39,904 bases of DNA from CAYZXL01 sp964482435. Lineage in GTDB: Bacteria > Auribacterota > JABMQX01. The translations under genes and the position numbers were made by a program. Each line of letters begins with the position of its first letter. Within the stretch, counting starts at the first letter, position 1. The DNA lies in assembly GCA_964482435.1 (NCBI GenBank), contig CAYZXL010000042.1, forward strand, positions 1-39,904, written 5' to 3'. This document shows, in pieces, positions 1-8,233 of the stretch. The notes under the pieces were generated by a model. It saw nothing but the letters and a program-made list of their open reading frames with translations. It had not been told where the DNA came from and did not search any database.

Positions 1-123
1 CTGCCAGGAGGTTCCGTCGCCGGATTGAGGCACTGACCCGTCAACGTGCCACGTTACCCCGATTGCTCCCCGCAGGATGAAAACCCACGGGACGATAACT
101 GCGATTCCAATGATTCTCCTCAT
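1..123 (-). CDS. N-terminus of a secreted parallel beta-helix protein (cut by window edge)
   Basis: The minus strand opens an ATG at 121-123 that stays open for 41 codons to the window edge. The first residues are basic then hydrophobic (MRRIIGIAVIVPWVFILRGA), a plausible signal peptide. The mature start reads VTWHVDGSVPQSGDGTSW, closely matching the mature start of the beta-helix protein at 31918-34917 (TTFYVDASVLSSGEGLSW), so this is most likely a paralogue of that surface or secreted protein. A GGAGGG Shine-Dalgarno lies about seven bases upstream and a good sigma70 promoter lies at 204-232. Only the signal peptide and the first strand are visible, so the rest of the architecture is unknown. 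Confidence 0.72.
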   Translation of the reverse strand, partial: MRRIIGIAVIVPWVFILRGAIGVTWHVDGSVPQSGDGTSWQ

Positions 124-203
124 TCTCGTTCCCTCCGGATGAGCCTTTGCAGGCACGATAATTTGGCTTTTGGAGGGGAATCGCCCGAGCGCATCTGAAT
201 GCT

Positions 204-232
204 TTTATACCACGCGGTGCGGCGAAACGCAA
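204..232 (-). promoter_or_regulatory. sigma70-type promoter for the left-edge beta-helix gene
   Basis: On the minus strand TTGCGT (227-232) is followed after 17 bases by TATAAA (204-209). The spacing is ideal and both hexamers are near consensus. Transcription would start near 197, leaving a leader of about 74 nt before the ATG at 123. Confidence 0.55.
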
Positions 233-309
233 GGCCACACACGAGTTTTCCTGGATTTGGGCGGGCTGCATTGAGTGATTGCGCGAGGCGGGAGCGACGA
301 AAAAGAGCT

Positions 310-460
310 TGTCATTGTGCGGCCAAACCGGCCAAGTCTGGCGTGAAAATGAGCGCCACGGAGCACGGATCAGCATAGGGAAGACCTCTCGCAAAGGCGC
401 GAAGGACGCAAAGGGGCGCAACTTGTGAACTCTTGGCATCTTAGCGTCTTGGCGAGAGAA
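310..460. repeat. structured intergenic repeat, 'CTCGCAAAGGCGC...GCGTCTTGGCGAGAG' type
   Basis: The stretch 386-456 begins CTCTCGCAAAGGCGCGAAGGACGC and ends TTAGCGTCTTGGCGAGAG, so its ends are imperfect inverted complements that could fold into a long interrupted hairpin. A related copy is at 31711-31768. The preceding bases 315-380 look like part of the same element, and reverse translation gives the familiar spurious peptide around RAPWRSFSRQT seen in many environmental genomes (from memory, not searched). The 158-codon minus-strand frame across it is therefore not called as a gene. The rest of 124-534 holds only the promoter described separately. Confidence 0.6.
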
Positions 461-534
461 AACACTGCTGGTGAGAGCATTTTCATGATCTCCGGGTGAG
501 CGGAGCTCATGAGGCACTGGCCTGGAATCTCGGC

Positions 535-2604
535 TCAGGGGAAGGAGCGGCGGAGGAGGTCAACGTGGCGGTCGCGGGGGAATTTCTCGACGAGTGCCTG
601 ATAATACTGACGGGCTGGTGCGCTCTGGCCCTGCCGGAGAAGAGCGGAGATAAGAAGGTAATACGCTTCCGGCTTGAAGGAGTCTTCCTCCAGAGTCTCG
701 ACGATGCAGCGGGTAAGTCTTTGAACCTCGCCCATGTTGCCGCTTGAGAAAGCAATCCTCGCCCTCAGGATTAGCGGGTAGCCGCCGGTTTTCACCATGG
801 GGTATTTCCATTCCCAGGTCTCGATGGCGTCGAGAGCCGCCTTCGCGTCCTTCTGCTTGATGTATCCCTCGATGAGATTTCCATAGGAGCTCCGCAGAGC
901 CTCCGCGCCGGTCGCATCTTCGGGAAGAATGCCCGCCTGGTTGTAGAATTTCTTTGCGGTGGCGAGGTCGCCGGAAAATAGGTGAACGTCTCCCTGGCGA
1001 ATGACCGCCCGGCGGGTCAATTTCGCGTCGGCATTCTCCGCGAGGACCGTTCGGTAACAATTGAGGGCGGCATTCGCGTCACCGAGCCAGAGGAAGTAAA
1101 CGTCGCCGAGCTCGACGAGTGCTCCGGCCCTGGTCGGCTTGTCTCGGGTGATTTTCGCAGCTTCATCGTAGAACCGGGCGCGCTGGAGCTGGACGTTTCG
1201 CGCGGCGTTCTCCTTGTTCGAGCGCGCCCAGGAAAGAAGAAATTTCGCCCGTTTCTCCGGTTGGCTCGCGGGAATCGCATTGAGCAGCAGCGACGAGAGC
1301 GTGGAGATCTGGGCTTCGTTCCCCTCACCCTCCGCGTAGAAGTCGTGAAGGGTCTCAAGCTCATCGGCGGAGAACTTCTGACACGTATAGTCGCTGAGGA
1401 TTTTTCGGAAATTCTCTTTGGTCTTTTCCGGATTTTCGGTGTTGCGGCCCTCGATGTGAGCCGCGGGGACGTAGTGAGAGACGGAGTGCCGTTTGTTCTC
1501 GTCGTCCACGACGGTCAGAGACACGGGGAACAGGCGCTCGCTGAGATATATGTGCGTGGGAGCTTTCTCGTTGGACTTCTCGCCGTCTCCGAAGTCCCAC
1601 AGGAAATAGAAGCCCTTGCCGAGCGTCAGGGAAAACGGCTGAAACTTCACCGCGATTAGAGGTCCTGCTCCTTCGGGGACGTAGATTTCATCCGCGTCGA
1701 ACGAGAAATCGAGAACCCGCCCTCGCTGCTTTTCCTCGACGGCAGTGACGCTCGACGGGCTGATGGGGACGAAAGCCTCCGGCGGAATCGGCGTGAAGAA
1801 TTCCTCGCCGGGCTGCTTCCATGCGGCAGTTGCGGATTGAGGGCCAATGTACTCGACGTGGTAGTAGGTCAAAAGATGAATGCCTCCGTTCAGCTGGACC
1901 GACCCGCTCCTCTGGCCTTTTCGTGCCGCTGCCACATGGATTCCCGGATAATCCGCGACTAATCTGCCGTCAATATAGAGCGCGGAGGAATCGTCCGAAT
2001 TCGTCGCGAAGGAATACGTCCCGCTCTTCGGTATTCTGAGATAAGCGGCGTAGATGGAGACGTAGTGGTCGGAATCGCCGTAGGGGTTGTATCCGTCGTG
2101 AATCGCCTGGCGGTAGCCGCTGCCTAAGAGAAAGCGGACCGAGCGGACCATCGCCTCGATTTCGGCTACAGAATTGCTCGTTCCCGACGGGCGGCTGTAA
2201 GTTCTCAGAAACACGCCGCATTGGGGGTCCCAGGACGGCGGAGGAGTTCCGGTGGGTTGGCTGAAGTACAAAAAGTACCTGTCGGAATCGGTCAGCTTGA
2301 ACGCAATCAGAAAGCGGTCTCCCGGGCCGATGGACATGATTCTGTGAGGGGCGGCGTTGCCCTTATCGTCGAAAAGGCGGATGTCGGCGCCGTTCTGGTC
2401 GCATTGGCCGGCGGAGAAAAACTCCACGTAGGCGCCGGAGCTGCCAGAGACCCTCCGAACCTCCACCAAGGCCCTTCGGCGCGCGAACCTTGCGGCCCAT
2501 TCCTCCTCGCAGGGGCTGTTCAGACACGTCAGGAGCCCAAGCAAGAGGAATAGTCCGCAACAAACGGCGCTCGCCTTTCTCTTTCCCATCGGAATCCTCT
2601 TCAT
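535..2604 (-). CDS. secreted PA14-PKD-TPR protein
   Basis: This 689-residue protein starts with a basic, hydrophobic leader (about residues 7-30, Cys-rich), so it is probably exported. Residues 35-125 form a beta-rich region with a GADIRLFDDKGN stretch resembling DUF2341-type domains. Residues 150-265 look like a PA14 carbohydrate-binding domain (SGTYSFATNSDDSSALYIDG, with acidic residues that bind calcium in PA14 folds). Residues 318-380 are a PKD domain (FLWDFGDGEKSNEKAPTHIY). Residues 490-689 are TPR-like helical repeats. The likely role is binding surface or extracellular glycans and a protein partner. An in-frame ATG at 2589 has a better Shine-Dalgarno (AAGAGG, six bases away) and may be the true start. 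A promoter lies at 2632-2660. The domain order is unusual; the cellular role is inference. Confidence 0.85.
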   Translation of the reverse strand: MKRIPMGKRKASAVCCGLFLLLGLLTCLNSPCEEEWAARFARRRALVEVRRVSGSSGAYVEFFSAGQCDQNGADIRLFDDKGNAAPHRIMSIGPGDRFLIAFKLTDSDRYFLYFSQPTGTPPPSWDPQCGVFLRTYSRPSGTSNSVAEIEAMVRSVRFLLGSGYRQAIHDGYNPYGDSDHYVSIYAAYLRIPKSGTYSFATNSDDSSALYIDGRLVADYPGIHVAAARKGQRSGSVQLNGGIHLLTYYHVEYIGPQSATAAWKQPGEEFFTPIPPEAFVPISPSSVTAVEEKQRGRVLDFSFDADEIYVPEGAGPLIAVKFQPFSLTLGKGFYFLWDFGDGEKSNEKAPTHIYLSERLFPVSLTVVDDENKRHSVSHYVPAAHIEGRNTENPEKTKENFRKILSDYTCQKFSADELETLHDFYAEGEGNEAQISTLSSLLLNAIPASQPEKRAKFLLSWARSNKENAARNVQLQRARFYDEAAKITRDKPTRAGALVELGDVYFLWLGDANAALNCYRTVLAENADAKLTRRAVIRQGDVHLFSGDLATAKKFYNQAGILPEDATGAEALRSSYGNLIEGYIKQKDAKAALDAIETWEWKYPMVKTGGYPLILRARIAFSSGNMGEVQRLTRCIVETLEEDSFKPEAYYLLISALLRQGQSAPARQYYQALVEKFPRDRHVDLLRRSFP

Positions 2605-2631
2605 CCCTGGGTGAATCGTCTTATGTCTTCA

Positions 2632-2660
2632 ATCATAGAAGAATTGCGGATGTGCGGCAA
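2632..2660 (-). promoter_or_regulatory. putative sigma70 promoter for the PA14-PKD-TPR gene
   Basis: On the minus strand TTGCCG (2655-2660), a 17-base spacer and TATGAT (2632-2637) precede the gene start by about 30 bases. The -10 is close to consensus and the -35 is weaker. Confidence 0.4.
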
Positions 2661-3008
2661 GCCGCTTTGCACAATGCCCGTCATGGCTCGCTTTGGGGAG
2701 GTGGACTCAGACAGCAAACGGTACAAGACGCAATTGGGCGTCCCGATGGGAGGAGCATCCTGTTAATGAGGAACACGCGCGAGACGCTTTGACAGGACGA
2801 ACAAGATAAACCGGATTCTGGGGCCTCCGACGAAGCTAGCCGGGCCCAAGCCGTTACGCTGTCTGATGCATGGGTCACGCACGTCAGGAGTGGGAGCACG
2901 CAGCGCTCTTGGGAAGGGCTCCGCGGGGAACCGCGCCGTCCGTCCGGAAACTGGGCCGCGTGGTTGGCCTAAAGCCAGGGGTGACCGGCCGGTGGCCCGC
3001 TGCGCGGG
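2661..3008. other. intergenic region without a recognised gene
   Basis: The region holds no convincing ORF. At 2788-2818 there is a fragment (TTTGACAGGACGAACAAGAT, then CCGGATTCTG) that looks like a decayed half copy of the ACAGGAT/AATCCTGT repeat seen at 4789-4842 and 31378-31425. The remainder, 2820-3008, is GC-rich and shows no clear structure. Confidence 0.4.
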
Positions 3009-3644
3009 TCACCGCGGCGCCTTGGGTGCCCCCGTGGATACTGCATCTATCAGACTCAGATCTATCTGTAGCCCGAGATCAAGACCTTTCTCCTTTAGGA
3101 CGCGTCTAATCTCATTTACCCTCGTTGGCCCGACTCCGCGGTATAGGAAAAGCTCTTCCTCGGTTTTGAGAGCCACTTCCGCAAGGGAGGTGAGGTTAGC
3201 GTTGTGGAGAATGTCAACGGTTGTTGGCGAAAACCCCGCGCTGTCGACGGCCGCGGTGAGTGCCGAGTCCAGTGAGAAGTTCTCCTGTTGAAACCAATCC
3301 ATGATGGCGTCCAGAGCGTGAACGCACGGTAGAGCGTAATTACCGTCAATTTCTGTATATTCGTCTTCTTGGTCGTGGCCGGCGTAATTACCGTACGACT
3401 GCACCGTTTTCATGGGGGTCAGGATCTTCCGGGGAACCGTACGTTCCTTCGCGAACTGGGAAAGCAGCCCTTCGAGCATGAGGGTGTTGGGTTTTGACGA
3501 GATGCCCGTAGAGTAGATGAACTTACAGATCGCCTCGGTTGCTTTCCGCGCCAGTATCAGCGCGACCTCCGGGTCACGCGTGGCGTATCTCCGCGTCTTG
3601 CGGTACAATCTTCTGATATTCAGGTAGGCCTCGGCTTTCTGCAT
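3009..3644 (-). CDS. DUF4145-like protein with a C-terminal RNA polymerase alpha-CTD-like domain
   Basis: The protein has 211 residues. Residues 1-120 are all-helical and resemble DUF4145, a family often found at the ends of restriction or defence proteins (pattern around PEVALILARKATEAICKFIY, then YGNYAGHD and a terminal DWF). Residues 135-191 align by eye with the C-terminal domain of the RNA polymerase alpha subunit: LHNANLTSLAEVALKTEEEL, then RGVGPTRVNEIRRVLKEKGL followed by DLGL, the pattern of the (HhH)2 fold. The residues used by E. coli alpha to touch UP elements (R265, N268, K298) appear as T, D and T here, so DNA binding of that kind is doubtful. It may bind protein or branched or damaged nucleic acid instead. 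The gene stands alone beside a small membrane-protein gene on the same strand. Confidence 0.8.
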   Translation of the reverse strand: MQKAEAYLNIRRLYRKTRRYATRDPEVALILARKATEAICKFIYSTGISSKPNTLMLEGLLSQFAKERTVPRKILTPMKTVQSYGNYAGHDQEDEYTEIDGNYALPCVHALDAIMDWFQQENFSLDSALTAAVDSAGFSPTTVDILHNANLTSLAEVALKTEEELFLYRGVGPTRVNEIRRVLKEKGLDLGLQIDLSLIDAVSTGAPKAPR

Positions 3645-3729
3645 TTTCTATCAGTATTCCTCAGTGAAATGTCGGACCTCGGGTCTGACCCTCCCGCCTG
3701 GCGCAGCCGCTGCCCCGGTGCGACTGGCA

Positions 3730-4557
3730 TCATTCGACTCTGTAGAACGTTATCGGCGACAATGACAAACTCCCCCGTATTCTGATGCCACGCAGACCTT
3801 GATACACAAACCCCTCCTTTCCGAAGCTGGAAGACACCTCGTCGTAGACTGAAAGCTTCAGCAGGGTCCATCCGTCCTCAAGGATCTCTCCTTGCACGTC
3901 AAAACTCCATTCTGACGGGTTTACCTGGTGAGGCGCGCCCGCGCCGATGAGATGGCGGAGCCAGACAGTCCGCGTCTGGGTCCTGTCCCGGGAGCTGATG
4001 TCCACCCTCAGGTACAAGGTTCCATCGCTCGTCGGTTTGACGTAGTACTCAACGAGGTTCGCAAGCGATTGGACCTGGTCCACAACGTAGTCCATGTAGG
4101 ACCCAGGCCTGGCGTGAACGCTTATGGAGGCAGCGATAGGCGCGCCCTCTGCTGCCGAGAACGCCGGTGAACAGGGTTCATTGCCTGCCGATCCGCTGTC
4201 GTACCCCGCGGTCCAACCGTGCTCGGTAGGGGGACTCGGCAGATAATCGAAGGATATATTGCTGATCCGCCTTAGCCTTCCCCGAGTTCCTGTCCGACGG
4301 CGCCTGGTCTGGACCGACAGAGAGAGGAAACACCCGAAAACGAAGCAGGATAGGGACGAAGTCAGAAGGAGCCAGAAGGGCACGCGCGCCTTGATTTTCG
4401 AAAGTCCGGCCCAGGCTATTTGCGCGAGAAAGATAACGCCAGATATCAGCGAGATGATGCTGCTGAACCTGGCGAGTACCGACCAGGGATCCCTTTCGCT
4501 CAATCCTTCACCCTCATGCCGCCCCCTCAGCGGCTGTGTTTTATTCGGTTTCTTCAT
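3730..4557 (-). CDS. membrane-anchored protein of unknown function
   Basis: I chose the ATG at 4557 (275 aa); in-frame alternatives are an ATG at 4599 and a GTG at 4695, none with a strong Shine-Dalgarno. Two hydrophobic segments (SSIISLISGVIFLAQIAWAG and VPFWLLLTSSLSCFVFGCFL) form a helical hairpin near the N-terminus, separated by a short basic loop. The rest (about 150 residues) is beta-rich and ends in alternating hydrophobic strands (LRGIRIRGSLSLSPITFY), suggesting a jelly-roll or galactose-binding-like fold. By the positive-inside rule both termini are probably cytoplasmic. I do not recognise the family. It sits 85 bp upstream of the DUF4145/alpha-CTD-like gene on the same strand, so the two could be co-transcribed. 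Confidence 0.65.
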   Translation of the reverse strand: MKKPNKTQPLRGRHEGEGLSERDPWSVLARFSSIISLISGVIFLAQIAWAGLSKIKARVPFWLLLTSSLSCFVFGCFLSLSVQTRRRRTGTRGRLRRISNISFDYLPSPPTEHGWTAGYDSGSAGNEPCSPAFSAAEGAPIAASISVHARPGSYMDYVVDQVQSLANLVEYYVKPTSDGTLYLRVDISSRDRTQTRTVWLRHLIGAGAPHQVNPSEWSFDVQGEILEDGWTLLKLSVYDEVSSSFGKEGFVYQGLRGIRIRGSLSLSPITFYRVE

Positions 4558-4788
4558 AACAGCATTCGGCGGCCCGGGCTCGGCCCCGGACCCCTTCATC
4601 CCTCGGTTTCGGCCTTCGTATTCCCAAGGGCTTGCCCAGCCCGGCCACGGGCGGGGCCTCTGCGTTGAGCCATCACAACCAAACCCGGGGAACACGATAT
4701 ACCAAACTGCGGTACGATGTCAAGGGCGACGTGAGCTGGATTGTGATGCCAGATTATGGGGAGGTCGGAGCGAGGAAGCTGGGACCTC

Positions 4789-4842
4789 GACAGGATGACA
4801 GGATGGACCGGGTAATTTGGAAAATCCTGTGAATCCTGTCCC
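4789..4842. repeat. ACAGGAT...AATCCTGT palindromic intergenic repeat
   Basis: The left arm GACAGGATGACAGGATG faces the right arm AAAATCCTGTGAATCCTGTC, giving an imperfect hairpin with direct repeats in each arm. The same design occurs at 31378-31425 and as half copies near 2790 and 9101. This pattern is common between genes in uncultured-bacterium genomes (from memory). Confidence 0.6.
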
Positions 4843-4849
4843 ACATTCT

Positions 4850-4882
4850 TCTACGACCTCGGCGTCCTCTGTGGTGAGACCC
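4850..4882. repeat. CTCGGCGTCCTCTGTGGTGAG intergenic repeat
   Basis: The bases CGACCTCGGCGTCCTCTGTGGTGAG match a dispersed motif that recurs in this window in diverged form at 15440-15470 (CGACCTCCGCGTGCTCTGCGG) and 38466-38495 (GCTCTCTGCGGTGAG). It lies between an unrelated gene pair and shows no coding capacity. Confidence 0.45.
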
Positions 4883-4919
4883 CCGTAACGGAGGCCGTGC
4901 TTGCGACTTCTCATTTTTG

Positions 4920-4947
4920 TTGCAAACGGGGTCCTGCCGGATATAAT
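4920..4947 (+). promoter_or_regulatory. sigma70 promoter for the AMMECR1-domain gene
   Basis: TTGCAA (4920-4925), a 16-base spacer and a perfect TATAAT (4942-4947) lie 35 bases ahead of the start codon at 4982. The transcript would begin near 4954 and could extend into leuS. Confidence 0.65.
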
Positions 4948-4981
4948 GTTGCCACAACGGCGAAGATAAGGGTTTCCTGCG

Positions 4982-5545
4982 ATGTTCACCAAGGAAGAGC
5001 AAAAGGCAATGCTGAGGATAGCGAGGGACTCCATCGCGCGGGAGCTTGGTCTGCCGCGGAAGGGGGAGCCGCCGACGATAACCCCTGCCATGGGGGAGGA
5101 AAGAGGAGTTTTCGTGACGCTCCACAAGAAGGGGAGGCTGCGAGGCTGCATCGGGAACATCGAGGGGAGAAGACCTCTTCACGAGGGCATTGCAGAGCTC
5201 GCCCTGGAATCGGCATTTGGCGACCCTCGGTTTACGAGGCTGACGGCGGAGGAGTTTCCGGAGATTGACATCGAAATCTCAGTCCTGTCGAAGCTGACTA
5301 AGATAGACAGCATTGACGAGATAGAAGTTGGGACACATGGGCTTTATCTGAGGAAAGGGTACAGCTCCGGGCTTTTGCTTCCGCAGGTGGCGACGGAATA
5401 CGGCTGGGACAGGGAGACCTTTCTCGAACAAACCTGCTGGAAGGCGGGCCTGCCGAGGGATGCCTGGAAAAAAGGCGCCGAAATATACATCTTCGGCGCC
5501 GAAATCTTCGGCGAGAAAATGCTATCGGACGAGGGTGCCGACTGA
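4982..5545 (+). CDS. amrA: AMMECR1-domain protein (AmmeMemoRadiSam system protein A type)
   Basis: The 187-residue protein is a full-length AMMECR1 domain. Residues 53-58 are the family signature LRGCIG, followed by the conserved AFGDPRF and FPEIDIEISVLSKL segments and a C-terminal LLPQVATEYGWD block with a downstream Cys (TCWKAG). AMMECR1 proteins are cytosolic and their biochemical role is unsettled. In many bacteria they are encoded with a MEMO-domain protein and a radical SAM enzyme, but those partners are not next to it here: the next gene, 84 bp downstream, is leuS on the same strand. The promoter at 4920-4947 is strong and the Shine-Dalgarno is weak. Confidence 0.93.
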   Translation: MFTKEEQKAMLRIARDSIARELGLPRKGEPPTITPAMGEERGVFVTLHKKGRLRGCIGNIEGRRPLHEGIAELALESAFGDPRFTRLTAEEFPEIDIEISVLSKLTKIDSIDEIEVGTHGLYLRKGYSSGLLLPQVATEYGWDRETFLEQTCWKAGLPRDAWKKGAEIYIFGAEIFGEKMLSDEGAD

Positions 5546-5629
5546 GCTCCGCTGCGGACCTTTTTGCGAGTGGTCTGAAATTTAGGCGGCTTCGGTCGGC
5601 TTCGCTTTAATGCAGGACAAACGCTCTGT

Positions 5630-8140
5630 ATGAACGAAGAATATAAGCCAGGTGAATTCGAGGCGAAGTGGCAGGACTTCTGGCTGAAAAGCACGCTGTT
5701 CAAGATGGACGAGGACAGCTCTAAGCCGAAGTTTTACTGCCTCATGATGTTCCCGTATCCGTCGGCGGCGCTCCACGTCGGCCACATGAAGAACTACATC
5801 ATCGGCGACGTGCTTGCGAGATACAAGGTCGCCAAGGGATTCAACGTTCTCAACCCCATGGGGTGGGACGGTTTCGGGCTGCCCGCCGAGAACGCCGCCA
5901 TCAAGGGCAACGTCCATCCGCGGATAAGCACCCACCGGAACATCCGGAGGATGAAGCAGCAGCTTCACCAGTGGGGCGCCGTTTACGACTGGGACAGGGA
6001 GGTTACGACCTGCGAGCCGGATTATTATCGGTGGACGCAGTGGCTGTTTTTGAAGCTTTTTCAGAATGGCCTCGCCTATCGAAAGAAGGCGGCGGTCAAT
6101 TGGTGTCCGCAATGCCAGACGGTTCTGGCGAACGAGCAGGTCATTGACGGCAAATGCGAGAGGTGCTCGACACCGGTCACCGATAAGGAGCTGGAGCAGT
6201 GGTTCTTCAGGATAACCCACTACGCCGAGCGGCTTCTTCAGGACGCGGAGACTTTGAGAAACTGGCCCGAGCGCGTCCTGGTCATGCAGAGGAACTGGAT
6301 TGGAAAGAGCGCTGGCTGTGAAATGGATTTCGTCGTCGAGGAGACCGGGGACGTCCTGAAGTGCTTCACGACGCGTGTGGACACGCTTTACGGCGCCACT
6401 TACGTCGTCATGGCGCCGGAGCACCCCCTGCTTGAAAGACTGATCGCCGGAACGGATAAAGAAAGCGCCGTCAGGGAATTCGTCGAGGAGGTCAAACGAG
6501 AAAGCCGCTTCGCCCGGTCCGCGGAGGAAACCGAAAAGATAGGGATTTTCACCGGAAGGCACGCAATCAACCCGGTCAATAACGAGCGCGTTCCCATCTG
6601 GCTTGCCAACTACGTCCTCATGGAATACGGCACCGGCGCTATCATGGCAGTCCCCGCACACGACCAGCGGGACTTCGAGTTCGCCAGGAAATACAACCTC
6701 CCGATCCGCGTCGTGATTCAGAATCCCGATAACCCGCTCGACGCGAAATCCATCACCGAGGCTTACGTCGGCGAAGGAGTTCAGGTCAACTCCGGCCCCT
6801 TCGACGGCATACCGAACAGGGAGGGAATGGAGAAGATTGCCGATTACCTTGAGAGGATGGAGAAGGGCAAACGAGCTGTCAACTATCGGTTGCACGACTG
6901 GCTCGTCTCCCGACAGCGCTACTGGGGCGCGCCTATCCCGGTCGTCTATTGTCAGCATTGCGGAATCGTCGCAGTGCCGGAAGAGCAATTGCCGGTGCTT
7001 CTCCCCGAGAAAGTTGAGTTTCGCCCGACGGGCGAATCGCCCCTCGCCCGCTGCGAGGAGTTCGTCAACACGCAGTGCCCGCAATGCTCCGGGCCAGCCA
7101 AACGCGAGACCGACACCCTCGACACGTTCGTCTGCTCGAGCTGGTACTTCCTGCGGTATCTCTCTCCCAGGGCGGATGACAGACCGTTTGTCAGTGAACT
7201 GGTCAACGGGTGGCTGCCGGTTGACCAGTATATCGGCGGCGTCGAGCATGCGATCATGCACCTGCTTTATTCGCGGTTCACGACGAAGTTTCTGTGCGAG
7301 CTGGGAGAGATTTCGTTCGACGAACCGTTCGGGAATCTCTTCACGCAGGGGATGATTTGCAGGGTCAGCCCCCTCTCCGGCAAGCTGGAAAAGATGTCCA
7401 AGTCCAAGGGGAACGTCGTCCCTCCGGACCACCTCATCGAGAAATACGGCGCCGACACCGTCCGCCTATATACCCTGTTCATCGGCCCGCCGGAGAAAGA
7501 TGCCGAATGGAGCGACGCCGGGGTGGAAGGGGCATATCGTTTTCTGAAGCGTGTGTGGCGGGTCAGCGTCAAGCACCTCGACATTTTGCGGGAGTACAGT
7601 CGCGGGAACCTCGCCATCGCGGGCGAATTGTCCGAGGAGGGGAAAGATCTGCGTCGAGCATCCCACGCGACAATTAAGAAAGTGACGGACGAGGTTGAGG
7701 GAGGGTTCCGATTCAACACGGCTATCGCCTCCATCATGGAGCTTGTGAACCTGATTTATCTGCGGGAAGAAAAGCTGGCCGGAAACGACGCGGAGAAGGG
7801 AGTCCTCGCGGAGGCGGTGCTGGCAGTCATTCGATTAGTCGCGCCTTTCGTTCCGCACATTTCGGAAGAGCTGTGGCAGGCTCTCGGCAACGAACAAAGC
7901 ATCTTCGCCGCGCCATGGATCAGCTACGACGAATCATTGCTGGCAGCGGAACGAGTGGAGGTGGTCATCCAGATTAACGGGAAAGTCAGAAGCCGCGTTG
8001 TGGTTGAAGCCTCCGCGAGTGAGAATGAGATAAAAAAGGCGGTGCTCGACGACCGGAAGGTGCGAGAGCGAACCGCCGGAAAGCAGGTCATCAAGACGAT
8101 CGTCGTAGGAAAGAAGCTCGTAAACCTCGTCGTGAAGTGA
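5630..8140 (+). CDS. leuS: leucyl-tRNA synthetase
   Basis: The 836-residue class I synthetase attaches leucine to tRNA-Leu in the cytosol. The HIGH-type motif is in PYPSAALHVGHMKNY near residue 45. A zinc-ribbon pair CPQC...CERC follows near residue 160. The CP1 editing domain contains a conserved Thr-rich FTTRVDTLYGATY segment and the GTGAIMAVPAHDQRDFEFA block. The catalytic KMSKS loop is intact (KMSKSKGNVV, near residue 590). A C-terminal anticodon-binding domain ends with the usual VVIQINGKVR strand. Length is normal for bacterial LeuRS. It follows the AMMECR1 gene by 84 bp and may share its transcript. No T-box leader was seen. Confidence 0.98.
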   Translation: MNEEYKPGEFEAKWQDFWLKSTLFKMDEDSSKPKFYCLMMFPYPSAALHVGHMKNYIIGDVLARYKVAKGFNVLNPMGWDGFGLPAENAAIKGNVHPRISTHRNIRRMKQQLHQWGAVYDWDREVTTCEPDYYRWTQWLFLKLFQNGLAYRKKAAVNWCPQCQTVLANEQVIDGKCERCSTPVTDKELEQWFFRITHYAERLLQDAETLRNWPERVLVMQRNWIGKSAGCEMDFVVEETGDVLKCFTTRVDTLYGATYVVMAPEHPLLERLIAGTDKESAVREFVEEVKRESRFARSAEETEKIGIFTGRHAINPVNNERVPIWLANYVLMEYGTGAIMAVPAHDQRDFEFARKYNLPIRVVIQNPDNPLDAKSITEAYVGEGVQVNSGPFDGIPNREGMEKIADYLERMEKGKRAVNYRLHDWLVSRQRYWGAPIPVVYCQHCGIVAVPEEQLPVLLPEKVEFRPTGESPLARCEEFVNTQCPQCSGPAKRETDTLDTFVCSSWYFLRYLSPRADDRPFVSELVNGWLPVDQYIGGVEHAIMHLLYSRFTTKFLCELGEISFDEPFGNLFTQGMICRVSPLSGKLEKMSKSKGNVVPPDHLIEKYGADTVRLYTLFIGPPEKDAEWSDAGVEGAYRFLKRVWRVSVKHLDILREYSRGNLAIAGELSEEGKDLRRASHATIKKVTDEVEGGFRFNTAIASIMELVNLIYLREEKLAGNDAEKGVLAEAVLAVIRLVAPFVPHISEELWQALGNEQSIFAAPWISYDESLLAAERVEVVIQINGKVRSRVVVEASASENEIKKAVLDDRKVRERTAGKQVIKTIVVGKKLVNLVVK

Positions 8141-8233
8141 GGCGCGCAGCAGAGACACCCTGGCACGGCGAGCGAACTCCCAACTCCGCCAGCGGCCTCA
8201 GTTTGCCTGTCGAGAGCGAAGGGGGGTACCAAC

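Noticed and set aside
41..517. 158-codon minus-strand ORF across the left intergenic region
   Set aside because: It runs through the structured repeat at 310-460 and its peptide contains the familiar repeat-derived SFSRQT stretch. The real minus-strand gene starts at 123 in a different frame with a good Shine-Dalgarno and promoter.
4920..5629. T-box or other riboswitch upstream of leuS
   Set aside because: No T-box sequence (AGGGTGGNACCGCG) or specifier-stem pattern was visible in the 84-bp gap or before the AMMECR1 gene.
5582..7432. 616-codon antisense ORF inside leuS
   Set aside because: It mirrors the codon bias of leuS and has no domain pattern or ribosome-binding site.
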